Below, piece after piece: positions 1-10,304 of a stretch of 64,000 nt of DNA. Origin of the DNA: Anastrepha obliqua (taxonomy: Eukaryota > Arthropoda > Insecta > Diptera > Tephritidae); NCBI RefSeq assembly GCF_027943255.1, contig NC_072892.1:23707792-23771791 (forward strand), in the 5' to 3' direction. The notes below the pieces were generated by a model. It saw only the letters and a program-made list of their open reading frames with translations. It was not told the DNA's origin and made no database searches. Positions within the stretch are counted from its first letter, which is position 1, and each line of letters opens with the position of its first letter. Both the position numbers and the translations under genes were made by a program.

Positions 1-1056
1 ATAATAGTATAACGCTTACTCGTACATACATATTTGATAAGTCTAAGCGTATTTGCATACAAACCGTTTGCTTTAAAAATTAAAAAAAAGTGGGGAAAAC
101 ACAGTTGTGCTCTCTCTGCCCCTTTTGTACCTATGTATGTAAGTATGTGTGTATGTAGGTATATGCACTTACTACTGTGAAGGGAAGAAACTTTCCAATT
201 TAAAAATTTAAAAATTTATTGTTTGTGCACCACGAAGCCTGATTTCCAATTAAACAAAAATTTTTCCAACACCAAATTGAACTTAAAAATCCAACAAAGA
301 TAAACTTCCAGTAAAATAAACCCAGCATTTTGAAAATTGTATCATTCTTTTCACTAATTGAAAATAATGCTTTAAAAGTGAAAAAGAAGTGAAAATAAGA
401 AAGCATACTTCCGAAAAAAGTGAGTTTGTTGTGAGTACCTTCAATGATAATCATCCTATTATAGAGAGGTCGAACGCTGCGTATGAGCAACTTTTAATGT
501 TAATTTATAATCCGTAGAAAATGTCAGCGCAAATGAGTGCATGTACAAAATGCTCTCACATAATGCCATTTAGCGGCAATAAATTATATGAATTCATTTC
601 TTTTAATTACACAGAAAACAAGCGAATGACTATAATTCTTAAAATTGGATGAAGAAATATGGTTTCACAAGGGTTCGTACACGGATTTTCTAATGAAATA
701 GAAAATCTCTTTGATAATTGAACTTTTGGCTTTTTTATTTTAAGGCTAGTACTAAGTTCATAGCCGTAAAATTTCGCCAGCAAAATGCGTTTGGCTTGCC
801 TATTTGTAGTGTGCGCATTGATGTTGTTCCACAAATGGAGCGACCTACAGTTTTAAGCCGATTCCGCACGCCAAAATGGTTTTTATCAGTAGCTTTTTCA
901 TGGCAGAAATAAACTCGGAGGTTTGCCTGCCATAATAAGTTAGTATTAAGAATTAATAAAATGAAAAATTCATAATTAGTATATAAACTCTAGAATATTT
1001 GTCTCGTATGGCTGGACATTTTGTTTCTCAACATTTAAAAAAATGTATTTTTTGTT
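1..1056. other. AT-rich non-coding stretch
   Basis: I see no gene here. The short open frames on both strands have no recognisable motif and AT-driven composition. The sequence holds scattered GTATGT microsatellite runs near 135-165 and nothing else I can name. Confidence 0.6.
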
Positions 1057-1318
1057 ACTGGACAAATTTTATATGTTGGTTTTTGTAAATCAAGACATTT
1101 TACACTCTTTAGGGCACTTTAATAAGAAGTAATATAAAATTTTAATTATTTATTGATACAAATTCTACAAAAATACTGGGCAAATTTTATATATTGTGTT
1201 TTTTAAGTCAAGACATTTTGAGCGTTTTTTACACTCTTTTTTGAGACAAACTATTTATTTTTATACTATTTAGGGCACTTTAATAAGAAGCTATTTTTTG
1301 ATTATTTATTGAAAAAAT
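1057..1318. repeat. Two-unit diverged tandem duplication
   Basis: Two units begin at 1057 (ACTGGACAAATTTTATAT) and 1175 (ACTGGGCAAATTTTATAT). Both run through AAGACATTTT, ACACTCTTT and AGGGCACTTTAATAAGAAG to ATTATTTATTGA. The second unit has an extra segment of roughly 40 bp in the middle. A weaker third match just upstream (GGCTGGACATTTTG) may be an eroded unit. Function unknown; probably part of an old repeat. Confidence 0.75.
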
Positions 1319-1399
1319 TGTATGTACTCAATTTGGAATCAGCACGACTCAACTAACGCATGGGATGAAAATCTGTATTTAAATGTGTAGATAGAGCGA

Positions 1400-1759
1400 C
1401 AACATGCCCAGAAAGTCCGTCACGCTTTGCGTTCTTTGCATTTCACTGATCCAATTCCATCCCAAAAAATTCGGTGCTTGCGCATCAACCTAAAATCACT
1501 AGATAGAAGAAGGACTATTCTCTCCCTAATTTTCGTTTTCGATTTGATAAATGGTTGATTTACCCCCCATCGTTACTCGAGAAAATTAACTTCACAGCGA
1601 AGTTTACGAAATCATGCCCTTTTCTGGTTAGAGACGGCGAGCACAAATTAAACTTCTAATGCTCCGATTTCTAGAACTTTGAGAGAATGCAATTTGCTGC
1701 CAAGCCATATTGGCCTGATTTTTTTCCACAAAGTACTACTTAAAAATGTTACAAAATGA
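1400..1759 (+). pseudogene. Non-LTR retrotransposon ORF2 C-terminal relic
   Basis: In one frame from 1412 the translation reads continuously to a stop at 1757-1759, broken only by TGA at 1556-1558 and TAA at 1649-1651. It contains RHALRSLHFTDPIPS, RCLRINLKSLDRRRT and LIFVFDLING. This is the arrangement found after the reverse-transcriptase thumb in Jockey/CR1-type LINEs, where a conserved Leu-Asp-Arg-Arg segment is followed by a Phe-Asp-Leu-Leu/Ile-Asn-Gly segment and an Arg-rich stretch. Two nonsense codons in an otherwise preserved frame indicate a dead 3' fragment that still keeps good similarity. No endonuclease or catalytic RT box is visible upstream, so this is a 5'-truncated insertion. 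The clade assignment is from remembered family patterns and is less certain than the LINE call itself. Confidence 0.65.
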
Positions 1760-3516
1760 ATGCCTTAACAAGATTCTATTTTTTCGCTGAAATGTCACAT
1801 TTTCTCCATTAAAATGAAATAAATAAACTTTAAGTTTTGATTAAGTAGCTTAGTATTAGTCTGGTTTTCATAGACTTTTTTGATATACTCCACTTTTAGA
1901 TTATTTATAATTAAAATAAATTAGATAAATAAAAATTATAGAGTTCACCCCAATTTTTCTATGCTTCAACTTTTGCTTAAGCAATGATTTCCGCATATTT
2001 TAAATTAAAAAAAAAATGTTTCTTCACAAAAATGTAGGTAAGCGCTATATTTACAACAACCAGCAATAGCATAAAAGCCCATGCTTCTGCGAAAAACGCG
2101 TAAAAATAAGTCTATGGACTCCTGTAGTGTGCATGCACATCATTGCGCAACTGCTCCCATTTGCAGTAAAGGAAGGCGAAGCAGAAAAATGAAGTTGAGA
2201 CTGCCGCTGATGGGTGTGGGCATTCGTGTAAGAAGCTATTTGTGGGGGAGTAGACGGCATGGTGGTAATTTGGGTATGAAGTGTGCACAATTAAATTTTC
2301 GCTGTTTTATTTATACGCGAAAAATGGCGCGTACTTCACGAAATTTCACCAACCGAACACTTTCCTGATGCTAAAATCATACGGGCATACGAATTATTGC
2401 AGCTGGAAAAGCATTTCTGGCCAGGGTGCTATTGGATTTATACGAAAGTACTCTACGTGCTCCAACGCCCAGCCAAGGCGAGTAGGTGCAATGAAGAAAC
2501 ATTATTTTCGTATAATTTTCCTTCATGCCACAAATCGAGTTTCGCGTGCACGAATTGCTGCTGCCTTTTGACTGGACGGGTGAAGAAAAGAGCAGCGAAT
2601 TCAACTGAAATGAACCAAACTTCACTGAACTGTAATACAATGAAATGCAATTAAATCGGACTGCAATGCATAAGACGGACCGACCGACCGACCGAATTGA
2701 AGTTAATAGAGTTGTATTGGCCAAGTGTACTATTTTTAATACATACATTTGTTTGTTTTTCTTTTCCGAGCTTAGCTGTCCATTTGACTGATAGCAAATT
2801 TGTAACGATAGCAAATTGCACATATTTTCCATTGCGGTCGCGCTAAACTCTATTTTCCTCCTTTTTTAGTGTAGTATCTAAATGCTTTTTCTTTTCATGC
2901 GATGGCATAGTAAATTTGGAGGGAAATTTTCGATTTAAATTAAAATGGAAAGTCATAATTTAACAATAATCCATTTTTAGCAATTATGGCAAGAAAAAAA
3001 GTGACTTTGACGTTTGACAAATGCAGTTTTGCTTCCGCATTTTGATGAACAGAATTGGGAGAAATTGGTAATCGAAGGGATACAGTCTTGGTAAGTTGAT
3101 GCAGTCTCGGCAGTTTGAGCGTGCGCAAGTTGAGTTATTTTAATATTCAATTAAATTATAATTCTGTTACGCAAAACTTACTATAAATTGAGATCCTATT
3201 TGCTGAACTGGTGTACTGACTTCAAAGGGACTTACCTGAAAATATAAAGAAGGAGAAAATATTATAAAAATTGTTTAAATTTATTGTAAGTAAAAATTAA
3301 GAGATGAAGAATTTTTTGTGTAGTTAATAATTCTTAGTTTTCCATTTTATTTCATTCAGAGTAAAATATAATTTTTATTGTATTTGTTTGCTATAAAAAA
3401 ATTGAAACCTATAAATTTTAGGGCGTAGAGAAACTTAGTGTAAACTCAGTCGCAGTCTAAGCAACGATTTTATATCTGCAAATTTTGCTTGAGATATTGT
3501 ATGGTATAAATTTTAG
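1760..3516. other. Non-coding stretch, no gene seen
   Basis: Open frames of up to about 150 codons occur on both strands at 2.05-2.83 kb. They overlap one another, lack any domain, and read through a GACC microsatellite, so I treat them as chance. Composition around 2.1-2.6 kb is slightly richer in GC than its surroundings. Confidence 0.5.
2676..2695. repeat. (GACC)n microsatellite
   Basis: About four to five consecutive GACC units, read directly from the sequence. Confidence 0.9.
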
Positions 3517-3885
3517 ATATATGTACACGCAAATTCCATATCAGTCAAAATAAAGCTACGAATTTTTAATTCCAACGCGATTTGCTATTTGACTGCGAAT
3601 CCTGGCCGCTTACATTACATTTGCTTATCCGAAGGCTGCAACGTCATCGTCAACGCCTACTTGCGCAAAATCTTGAAAATCTTTGGGCTTTGTGTTATTT
3701 CAAATCAGGAGTTGCTTAATTCGACGAAAGAACTTCCAGTCGCCGAAAGAACTCCCCACGATTTAACTAAATACGTCACACTTTGCGCAAATAAGCCGGC
3801 GAAGTATGAAGGGCTGCTCCATGGTGGAATCCGCAAGATGCTAGGAACCGAAGAAGACCAAAAACCTCCTGGCGACACAAGGTGA
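3517..3885 (+). CDS. Unrecognised open reading-frame fragment
   Basis: The frame is open from just after a TAG at 3514 to TGA at 3883-3885, about 122 codons. There is no in-frame ATG near its 5' end, so if it is coding it is an exon or a truncated fragment. From 3589 on the composition is clearly less AT-rich than the flanks, and the predicted residues look protein-like (CNVIVNAYLRKILKIFGL, TPHDLTKYVTLCANKPAKYE) rather than low-complexity. I do not recognise the family. A fragment of a mobile-element protein or an orphan exon are both possible. There is no neighbouring gene to give context; a MITE lies about 800 bp downstream. Confidence 0.35.
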   Translation: MYVHANSISVKIKLRIFNSNAICYLTANPGRLHYICLSEGCNVIVNAYLRKILKIFGLCVISNQELLNSTKELPVAERTPHDLTKYVTLCANKPAKYEGLLHGGIRKMLGTEEDQKPPGDTR

Positions 3886-4708
3886 TGTGCTAAAAAGTGG
3901 GCGCTATTGTACTTATTTAAAAAAAAAAGTTCAACTATCATACATCTTTTTTTGAGATCATTTTACTTAATATGAATAAATTTGCTCGAGCAAATACAGA
4001 AATGATTTATTTTTGTGCAAATTTGAAAATAATTCCTACCGTATAAACATACAATTAGGATAAATTTGAAACGCATCTATGTATATATACTTATACAGAC
4101 ATATAATAATTTTAAATTTATTTATTTTGGCTCAAATTTATCAGAAAAAAATCAATCACGCGAACACATACTAACATGCAAATACAATCCGTAATGAATT
4201 TGTTGGTCGTTAGCAATTTTCATGTGACTAAAAAATAATAATGAGATAACAAAAGCAACGCCTACGCTCAATTCTAAAGAAGTCCTAAGTTTTGTTTTTT
4301 CGCCGATCAAATTGCATTTCCATACACATCCACATATGAGTGTGTACATATTGCCTTTTTTCCAATTTAAAACACAAAAATGCTAATTAACCAAATTATA
4401 TTTAAATGCACTTCAATATAAGTCAAGATGTAAACAACGAATAAGCGAACCGAGAAAAGCAGCAGCAGTAAGTCAAAGTATTTGCAAGGTGTCTAATTAA
4501 TAAAAAAAATAATAATTATAGGGTGAAGTTTTATTCAAATTATATGAGCAAGGGTTAAAGACATTTCGCAGGCTGCTGGCCAATGACAGAGTGGCGAAAA
4601 ATGTGGATTAAAAAACAACATAAAATAAATTAGTATGAAAACACTTTGAATCAGTTAATTGTGGGAATACGAGCACGAATGGGAAGTACGACACTTTTTG
4701 TTGCATGT
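3886..4708. other. AT-rich non-coding stretch
   Basis: Strongly AT-rich sequence with poly-A/T runs. I see no coding signal and no named repeat before the MITE that follows. Confidence 0.55.
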
Positions 4709-4892
4709 ACAAGGTGGCGCAGAATTAATCATCCTATCGGAAGATTTATAATTTTTGCAAACGTGAAACACATTTGACACTCGACAGCTGTAGTAGACAA
4801 ATAGACTAGCAGAGGAGCGCGTAAAGACTTTTATTTAGTAAACAAGTTTATACAAAAACAAAATTTGTATGATAAAGTTTGCACCACCTTAA
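4709..4892 (+). mobile_element. Main MITE family, near-complete copy
   Basis: The left terminus reads ACAAGGTGGCGCAGAATTAA followed by TCATCCTATCGGAAGATT. The right terminus is its inverse (GTTTGCACCACCTTA). The interior carries the family landmarks TTTGACAC, GAGCGCGTAAAG, TTTATTTAGTAA and AAAAACAAAA. TA sits at the left edge, as expected for a TA-inserting IS630/Tc1/mariner derivative. The element is about 184 bp, has no coding capacity, and must have been mobilised by a transposase supplied in trans. The same family recurs at about twenty places in this window. Confidence 0.85.
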
Positions 4893-5198
4893 CCTGTTAG
4901 TCGATTAGTTTTTCTTAGACAGCTCGATTTACTGTGCTAAATTAATTTCAAGCGATGGATTGTCGATGTAAAACCGGTTTTCAGCCAAATATTGGATTCG
5001 CCGTGCGCGTTGGCTGAACGATTATGATAACGATTATCAGGAAATTCAGTGTTCATGCTTACTTTATAATGTCAAAATAACAGGGAAATTTTCGTTTTTT
5101 TGCTTAACTTTAAATTTCATACACGACATTAACTAAAAAATGAACTTTTGAAATTGATGCATATATACGATATAATCACTTAACAGGTTAATAAAACC

Positions 5199-5609
5199 TG
5201 CATACAAAAATACAAGCAATAGAGCGCGTAAAGTTCCAAATAAAGATTTCCATTATCTAAAAACTTATTTTTATTTAGTAATAATTTTTTTCAAAAACAA
5301 AATGGATGATTAATTTTGCACCACCTTTTATGCAAACAGACAACCATTGGAGCGCGTAAACTTCAAAATAAAGATTTCTACCACTCTAAATCTTGTTTTT
5401 TTATTTAGTAAAAAATGTTTTCAAAAACAAATGGACGATTAATTTTACGCCACCTTGTATGTATACAAACAGACGCGAACAATGAAGCGTGCAAAGTGCA
5501 AAATTAAGATTTCCATCACTCAAATTTTTTTTTGTGTTTTTTTCTTATCCAGTAAACAAGTTCCTCCCCCCAACAACAAAATGGATGATTAATTTTGCGC
5601 CACCTCGCA
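5199..5609 (+). repeat. Three-unit tandem array of the MITE 3' half
   Basis: Three consecutive units (about 5199-5328, 5329-5459, 5460-5609) each start with a version of CAAACAGACAAGCAATGGAG, pass through GCGCGTAAA, AAGATTTCC and a TTTATTTAGTAA or similar segment, and end with GATTAATTTTGCGCCACC. The family's 5' terminus (GGTGGCGCAAAATTAATC) is absent from every unit. This is therefore an array of internal-to-3' segments, not three separate insertions. The units have diverged from each other, mainly in the T-rich middle. Confidence 0.8.
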
Positions 5610-5999
5610 CTTGCGTAAAGTGCGTCGTTGACGTTTGTTAGGCAACCGCTAATATTCAAGGAATAACTTCTTCGTAAAATCACATAGGGAAATGACGTCA
5701 TAGGCGCTAAGAGAAAGGAAAATAACTACGTAAATATGTAACTACGTAAGCATCCACATGTAGGCGTATGCATTTATTTTCGGAGCTTACTGGAGTGATG
5801 GATGCCTATGGGAAGAAAAATCTTTAAATACCGCAGAGGAGCGCAGATAGTACGATTTAATGCATTAATATTTTGAAATAGTATACCAAGCCTAAGAATT
5901 AAAACTAAATAAGCGAATAATAAAGTTCATTGCCATTTATGTGGTAAAGAAAACCGTGGTTTAGAAAATTTCGAATAAAATTTTTAATCAACATTTGAT

Positions 6000-6067
6000 T
6001 ATATAAGTATATATATATGTACATATATACATATATATAGATTTATAGATACATATACATATATGTT
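6000..6067. repeat. TA/ACATAT microsatellite
   Basis: Imperfect run of TATATA and ACATAT units, seen directly. Confidence 0.85.
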
Positions 6068-6364
6068 ATAATGTTTCCTTTAACCTTTTGACTGCATTCA
6101 CGTTGCTAACGAAGACTACGCGAAGGCATACTCGTTAAATGGTAGGCAGCGCACAACCTTGCATGGGTTGCATAGGTGTGGGTTGTACGTTTACGTTGAC
6201 ATTGACATCATTTCAGTATGGTAGGCAAGCATATCGGTATGTACGACATGTTTGCTGTTTGTACAACCACCCACACAGCAATGCCGCTGCTACTTACTAG
6301 AGACGTACAAATTGAGTGTACGCATGAAGCAAGTTGGAAGCAATAACGAAATGTGTTAGAAATT

Positions 6365-6366
6365 AC

Positions 6367-6397
<31 letters not shown>
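6365..6397. repeat. (CATA)n(TA)n microsatellite
   Basis: About four CATA units run into about nine TA units. Confidence 0.9.
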
Positions 6398-7138
6398 AAT
6401 ACATGCATATTCGCAGATTTTATCGATTGAAAGTATGCAAAGATTTACAGATTATTCACAGTATAATAAATATTAAAAAAAATGTTAAAAAAGCTGTGTA
6501 TTGATTTGATGTTTAGTAGTTTGTTTTCAAACTTTCGCTTAACGTTTTTTCACTCTGAAATACGTGGATGTTAAAATATTCCCTTCTGTAGTAATTTGAT
6601 ATATAAAAAAATTTATAAAAATTAAATGTATGGAGTAACAATAAGGAAAATTTAAAGTCTCCAATGAAAAGGGAATTTCGAGAACTGAAACTTTCATAGT
6701 CGAATTGACTACATTGCATATATACCAGGTATATATAAATTTTTTTTATTATTATACCGAAAAAAATCCTTTTTATTTGTATTTAAGATAAAATTGAATA
6801 CTTTACTTGCTAAAAAATATCTCGTATATTTTAAACGCGCATGCATCCTTTGCTTGACCGAGATTTTCCTTATTAACACACTAGTCGAAGAAATTCTTAA
6901 AATACTAGGTGGGAAAAGCAAATAAATGGAATCCAAAATTTAGTTCAGCATCTATACAAAAATGAGTTTTTTAAAAAAAAGTATCAATATATTACATATC
7001 ATATCTCTATCTATATATTTTATTAAAATAAAATATTTTTAAATTTTAATTATTTAATATTTAATATTTTTATTTATTTTTACTAAAATAATTACATAAT
7101 AAAATTTAAAATTATGCGCCTTTAAATGTTTTATAACT

Positions 7139-7747
7139 ATGCGACAAACTTCCACTGAGAGAAAACGCATTTCGTGGCGCTGGGTTGCAGTCTTGAAGAT
7201 CTCGATTATGCGGACGATATTTGTCTGCCCTGGTGCAATCCAAGCTGGAGCGCATTTGTTGCTCATCACCAAAACGAAGATGATATGCATCAATACTACA
7301 GAAGCCCAATCTTTGCAAATATGCGGTACAAATATTGAAGAAGTACAAGAATTTTGTTATCTCGGGAATGTCATCAATAAAGACGGCGGCACGGCAGTTG
7401 ATATACGTAGCTGTATATCAAAAGGCCGTACAGTGTTTGGCATATTGGACAGGGTGTGGAGGTCATCACATATATCTAGGCGCACGAAACTCGGAATATT
7501 CAAGTCCATTGTAAAGTCAATTGTTTTGTACGGATGCGAGACCTGGGGCGAGTCTGTACGTGACATAAACGATCTATGTGTTTTTAGTAACCACATTTTC
7601 TGGCCGAATACTGTCTCCAACAACAATCTCTGTACTATGATAAAACAAACGCCTGCCCACGTTGAAATTCGGCGTCAGAAATGGATATGGGTTGGCAATA
7701 CTCTACGGAAACCCAATGGTGACATCACTAAAGCAGAGAATATCTAG
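7139..7747 (+). pseudogene. RTE-like non-LTR reverse transcriptase relic
   Basis: The sequence encodes the second half of a LINE reverse transcriptase, split by a frameshift. The catalytic box DYADD (7204-7218, preceded by LEDL) is in one frame. From about 7255 a second frame carries KTKMICINTTEAQ, EEVQEFCYLGNVINKDGG, DIRSCISKGRTVFGIL, SRRTKLGIFKSIVKSIVLYG and CETW, ending with IRRQKWIWVGNTLRKPNGDI and TAG at 7745. These are the hallmark motifs of RTE/CR1-like enzymes after the Asp-Asp box. Catalytic residues for cDNA synthesis are still recognisable, but the frameshift and missing endonuclease make it dead. The same family's more distal part (KWKWIGHTL...) occurs at 14.38 kb. RTE rather than CR1 is my preference because of the GATGAT tail seen there. 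Confidence 0.8.
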
Positions 7748-9594
7748 GGAATGTTTTCAGGATTACCAAATAATCTGAAAAATTCTCACAGGATTAGCTA
7801 TCTTTGTCCCTATTCTATCCTACCTCTTTCTCTGTGTTACTTCTATGCTCTCCTCTTTCACCATCTACCCCTTTACTTTCCGCGTCAAATGATTGTGCTT
7901 TTATAGCTTATTAAATTTTTGTACAAATTTAAGTTATTAAGTCATTGGTTTTTTATAATTTAATCGCTGACTATCTTAAGTGCGATTAATGGTGCTTTGT
8001 TCGAATCGATTCGCCAAAACAACAAGTCGATTCCAGCTTTAATTCATAACTATCATATAAAATCAAAACGAAGCAGCACAATTTAAATGAAAAAAAAAAA
8101 TGAGAAAATGAGACATTAGTAGGGAGTAATCGCCAATGACAGTTTTCGCCAGATATGAGCAAGCAAACATCTGTATATGTAAATATACCAACGAAGTATA
8201 AACCTACGTACATACACATTTACTCAACTAGCAACAACTCGTTATTAACCATAAAATGGCGTGTAGGAGAGTACAAAGCTGTGAACACCGACATCGAAGT
8301 AAAATTTCGCACACAAACACAAACGCAGGATATATTCTGGGGCAGACGTAGTGGGATCTTTTTCATTGTTGTTGTTAGTGCCACTGAGGTTAATCGAGTT
8401 ATTCCTTTCGTTTTCCTGTGCTTGTGCGTAGGTTTGGCGTACATTTGTTTGAAAATTGTCGGCATCTAGACATGCTTAGTCATCCACAAAACTCGTGCCA
8501 CAATCGCTGCAAGCTTGGCTGGAGGAATGGAAAATGTGTGGGAGCGTTCAAATTCAAGGTCAACTGAACGAAGAATGAATGCGTGAGTTGCAGGTGGCAG
8601 TGCAGTCGAAGTCTGTGAAGGTAGTATTGCTGCTATGGTGAATTCTGCAGAATTTTAATGGCAATGCGGTCGTCGTCTGCTGTTGCTCATAGTATTGAAA
8701 ATGTCGCAGGAAAGTCATTCGCCACGAGTGCTGAACGTTCGCATAAAAATGAAATTGGAATTTATAACGTGCGTATGTATGTGTGTACTTACCGTAGACG
8801 CAAATCGGTATGATAAGTAGGTGAATTGCGTAAAATACTACAAGGACGTTTTTTGGCCTCGCAGAAGTTTGTCTGGCTGAAGTATTTTACACTCGATTCG
8901 TTGACTCTGACGCGGCTATGGTGTTTGGGGATGCACTACAAAGTTGTATGTGTATTTAGTTTGGCTACTTTGTGACTACTTTAAGTAAGACGGGGTAACT
9001 CATTTAATGAGCCAGTATGTGATGTTAGTTGAGCAACTGACAGTACAGAGGCTGCAAAACTTCAGAGAGAGATTCATTTCTAGTGTCCGGTTGCTAGGCC
9101 TGCGAACCAACATAAATGACAGGAAGGAAGCGAAGGGAAAATTTGAAGTTGAAAGGAGGTCTGCTTACTATAAAATTGGAAAGAAATCAGTGGAGTAAAA
9201 ACCATCGAAATACAGATAAAGTAAAAAAATTGTAATTAAAGGATAAAAATAGGATATAACAAAAATAACCTTCATTCCAAAACTTCGGCTTTTTGAATTT
9301 GCACAAATTAAAATGAATAACAATAAAAACATAATTATTCAATTTATGCCTTAAGTTCTCTTATAAATATGTATATGTATATATCTTCTGAAGAAATCAT
9401 TGAAATGGAAAATTGGCGCATTTAGCAAAATATTTTGAGCGTTGCTTACTTATAAAGCCTGGAAAATATGTTGAATGAATGTAAGCTGATAAAAAGTTTC
9501 AAACACGTGTTAAAGCAGAGCTAGTTCGCAAACTTTTTTGTTCGACGACGCCTATATATGCTTGCAGGCACACACATAAATTTGAAAGTAACCC
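7748..9594. other. Non-coding stretch, no gene seen
   Basis: No recognisable gene. An open frame at 8155-8469 (+) is mirrored by one on the other strand and has no domain. A 10-bp hairpin (GTAAAATACT ... AGTATTTTAC) lies near 8830-8890. Otherwise I see nothing I can assign. Confidence 0.5.
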
Positions 9595-10304
9595 TGTAGG
9601 GAAAAGCTAACATTTTTTTTAGATATAAAATTTTAAGACTCACGCACTGGTGTGATTTTAAGTTGAATTAGGCACTTAAGTTCTTTTGGATATTGGGAAA
9701 AACATGGTTGTTGTTGTTGTAGCCATCTAACGGTATGCTCAGGCAGCATACTGTTTCTTCAAATTAATTAACGCGCTATGATTAACGATTTTTTATGGCC
9801 GGAATTGGATGGTATTGGTCTGGACAACGTTTATTTTGAACGGCGCTACGTGCCACAAAAGCAACGAAACCATTGATCTTTTACGGGAAAAGTTTCCGGA
9901 CCGTTTTATCTCTCGAAGAGGTGATCACAATTGGCCACCGAGATCTTGTGATTTAACACCTTGTGACTTTTTTCTTTGGGGCTAAGTGAAAGAGAAGGTC
10001 TACGCCAACAGCCCAGGGTCGATTCAAGACCTCAAAGATAGAATTCGTGAGGCTATCGAGGACATAGGGCAACCACTTTGCAATTCGGGTATGGAAAATT
10101 TCATGAAAGGATATTGTCCTGTAAGCGTGGTCGTGGTGGTCATTTGCCTGATGTTATTTGCCACTATTAACGTCATACCTTCCTCTTTATAATGAAACAA
10201 ACGTCCGATCATTTATATTAAAAAATATCATTTTTCTTTGAATATTAAAATAACACCTCTTATTAAAAAAACCCTTTACTAAAGGACGAGCATTTTTCCC
10301 TACA
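9595..10304 (+). mobile_element. Putative mariner/Tc1-like deletion derivative
   Basis: A short inverted match TAGGGAAAAGCT (from about 9597) and AGCATTTTTCCCTA (about 10289-10302) brackets the transposase relic described next, with TA on the outer edge of each. If these are the TIRs, the element is about 700 bp and has lost its N-terminal coding half. The match is short (about 8-12 bp), so the boundaries are tentative. Confidence 0.35.
9765..10200 (+). pseudogene. Mariner/Tc1-like transposase C-terminal relic
   Basis: Three frames together give the DDE domain of an IS630/Tc1/mariner-type transposase. RAMINDFLWPELDGIGLDNV comes first, then GATCHKSNETIDLLREKF with DRFISRRGDHNWPPRSCDL and TPCDFFLWG. 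The remainder is VKEKVYANSPGSIQDLKDRI, then MENFMK, then CKRGRGGHLPDVI in a shifted frame. The WPPRSCDLTPCDFFLWG block holds a catalytic Asp of the DDE triad. Defects include an in-frame TAA directly after FFLWG, a frameshift near 9834 that removes the region of the preceding catalytic Asp, and another frameshift before the GGHL tail. Three further loci in this window (40.4, 44.7 and 62.9 kb) carry parts of related transposases with the same DFFLW and GGHL-type signatures. Confidence 0.8.

Larger units (their letters stand above)
5610..7138. other. Non-coding stretch with microsatellites
   Basis: Two TA/CATA microsatellites are listed separately. The rest is AT-rich, with short open frames that look random on both strands. 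Confidence 0.55.

Noticed and set aside
2377..2832. 151-codon open frame on minus
   Set aside because: Reads through a GACC microsatellite and is overlapped by several frames on the other strand; no motif.
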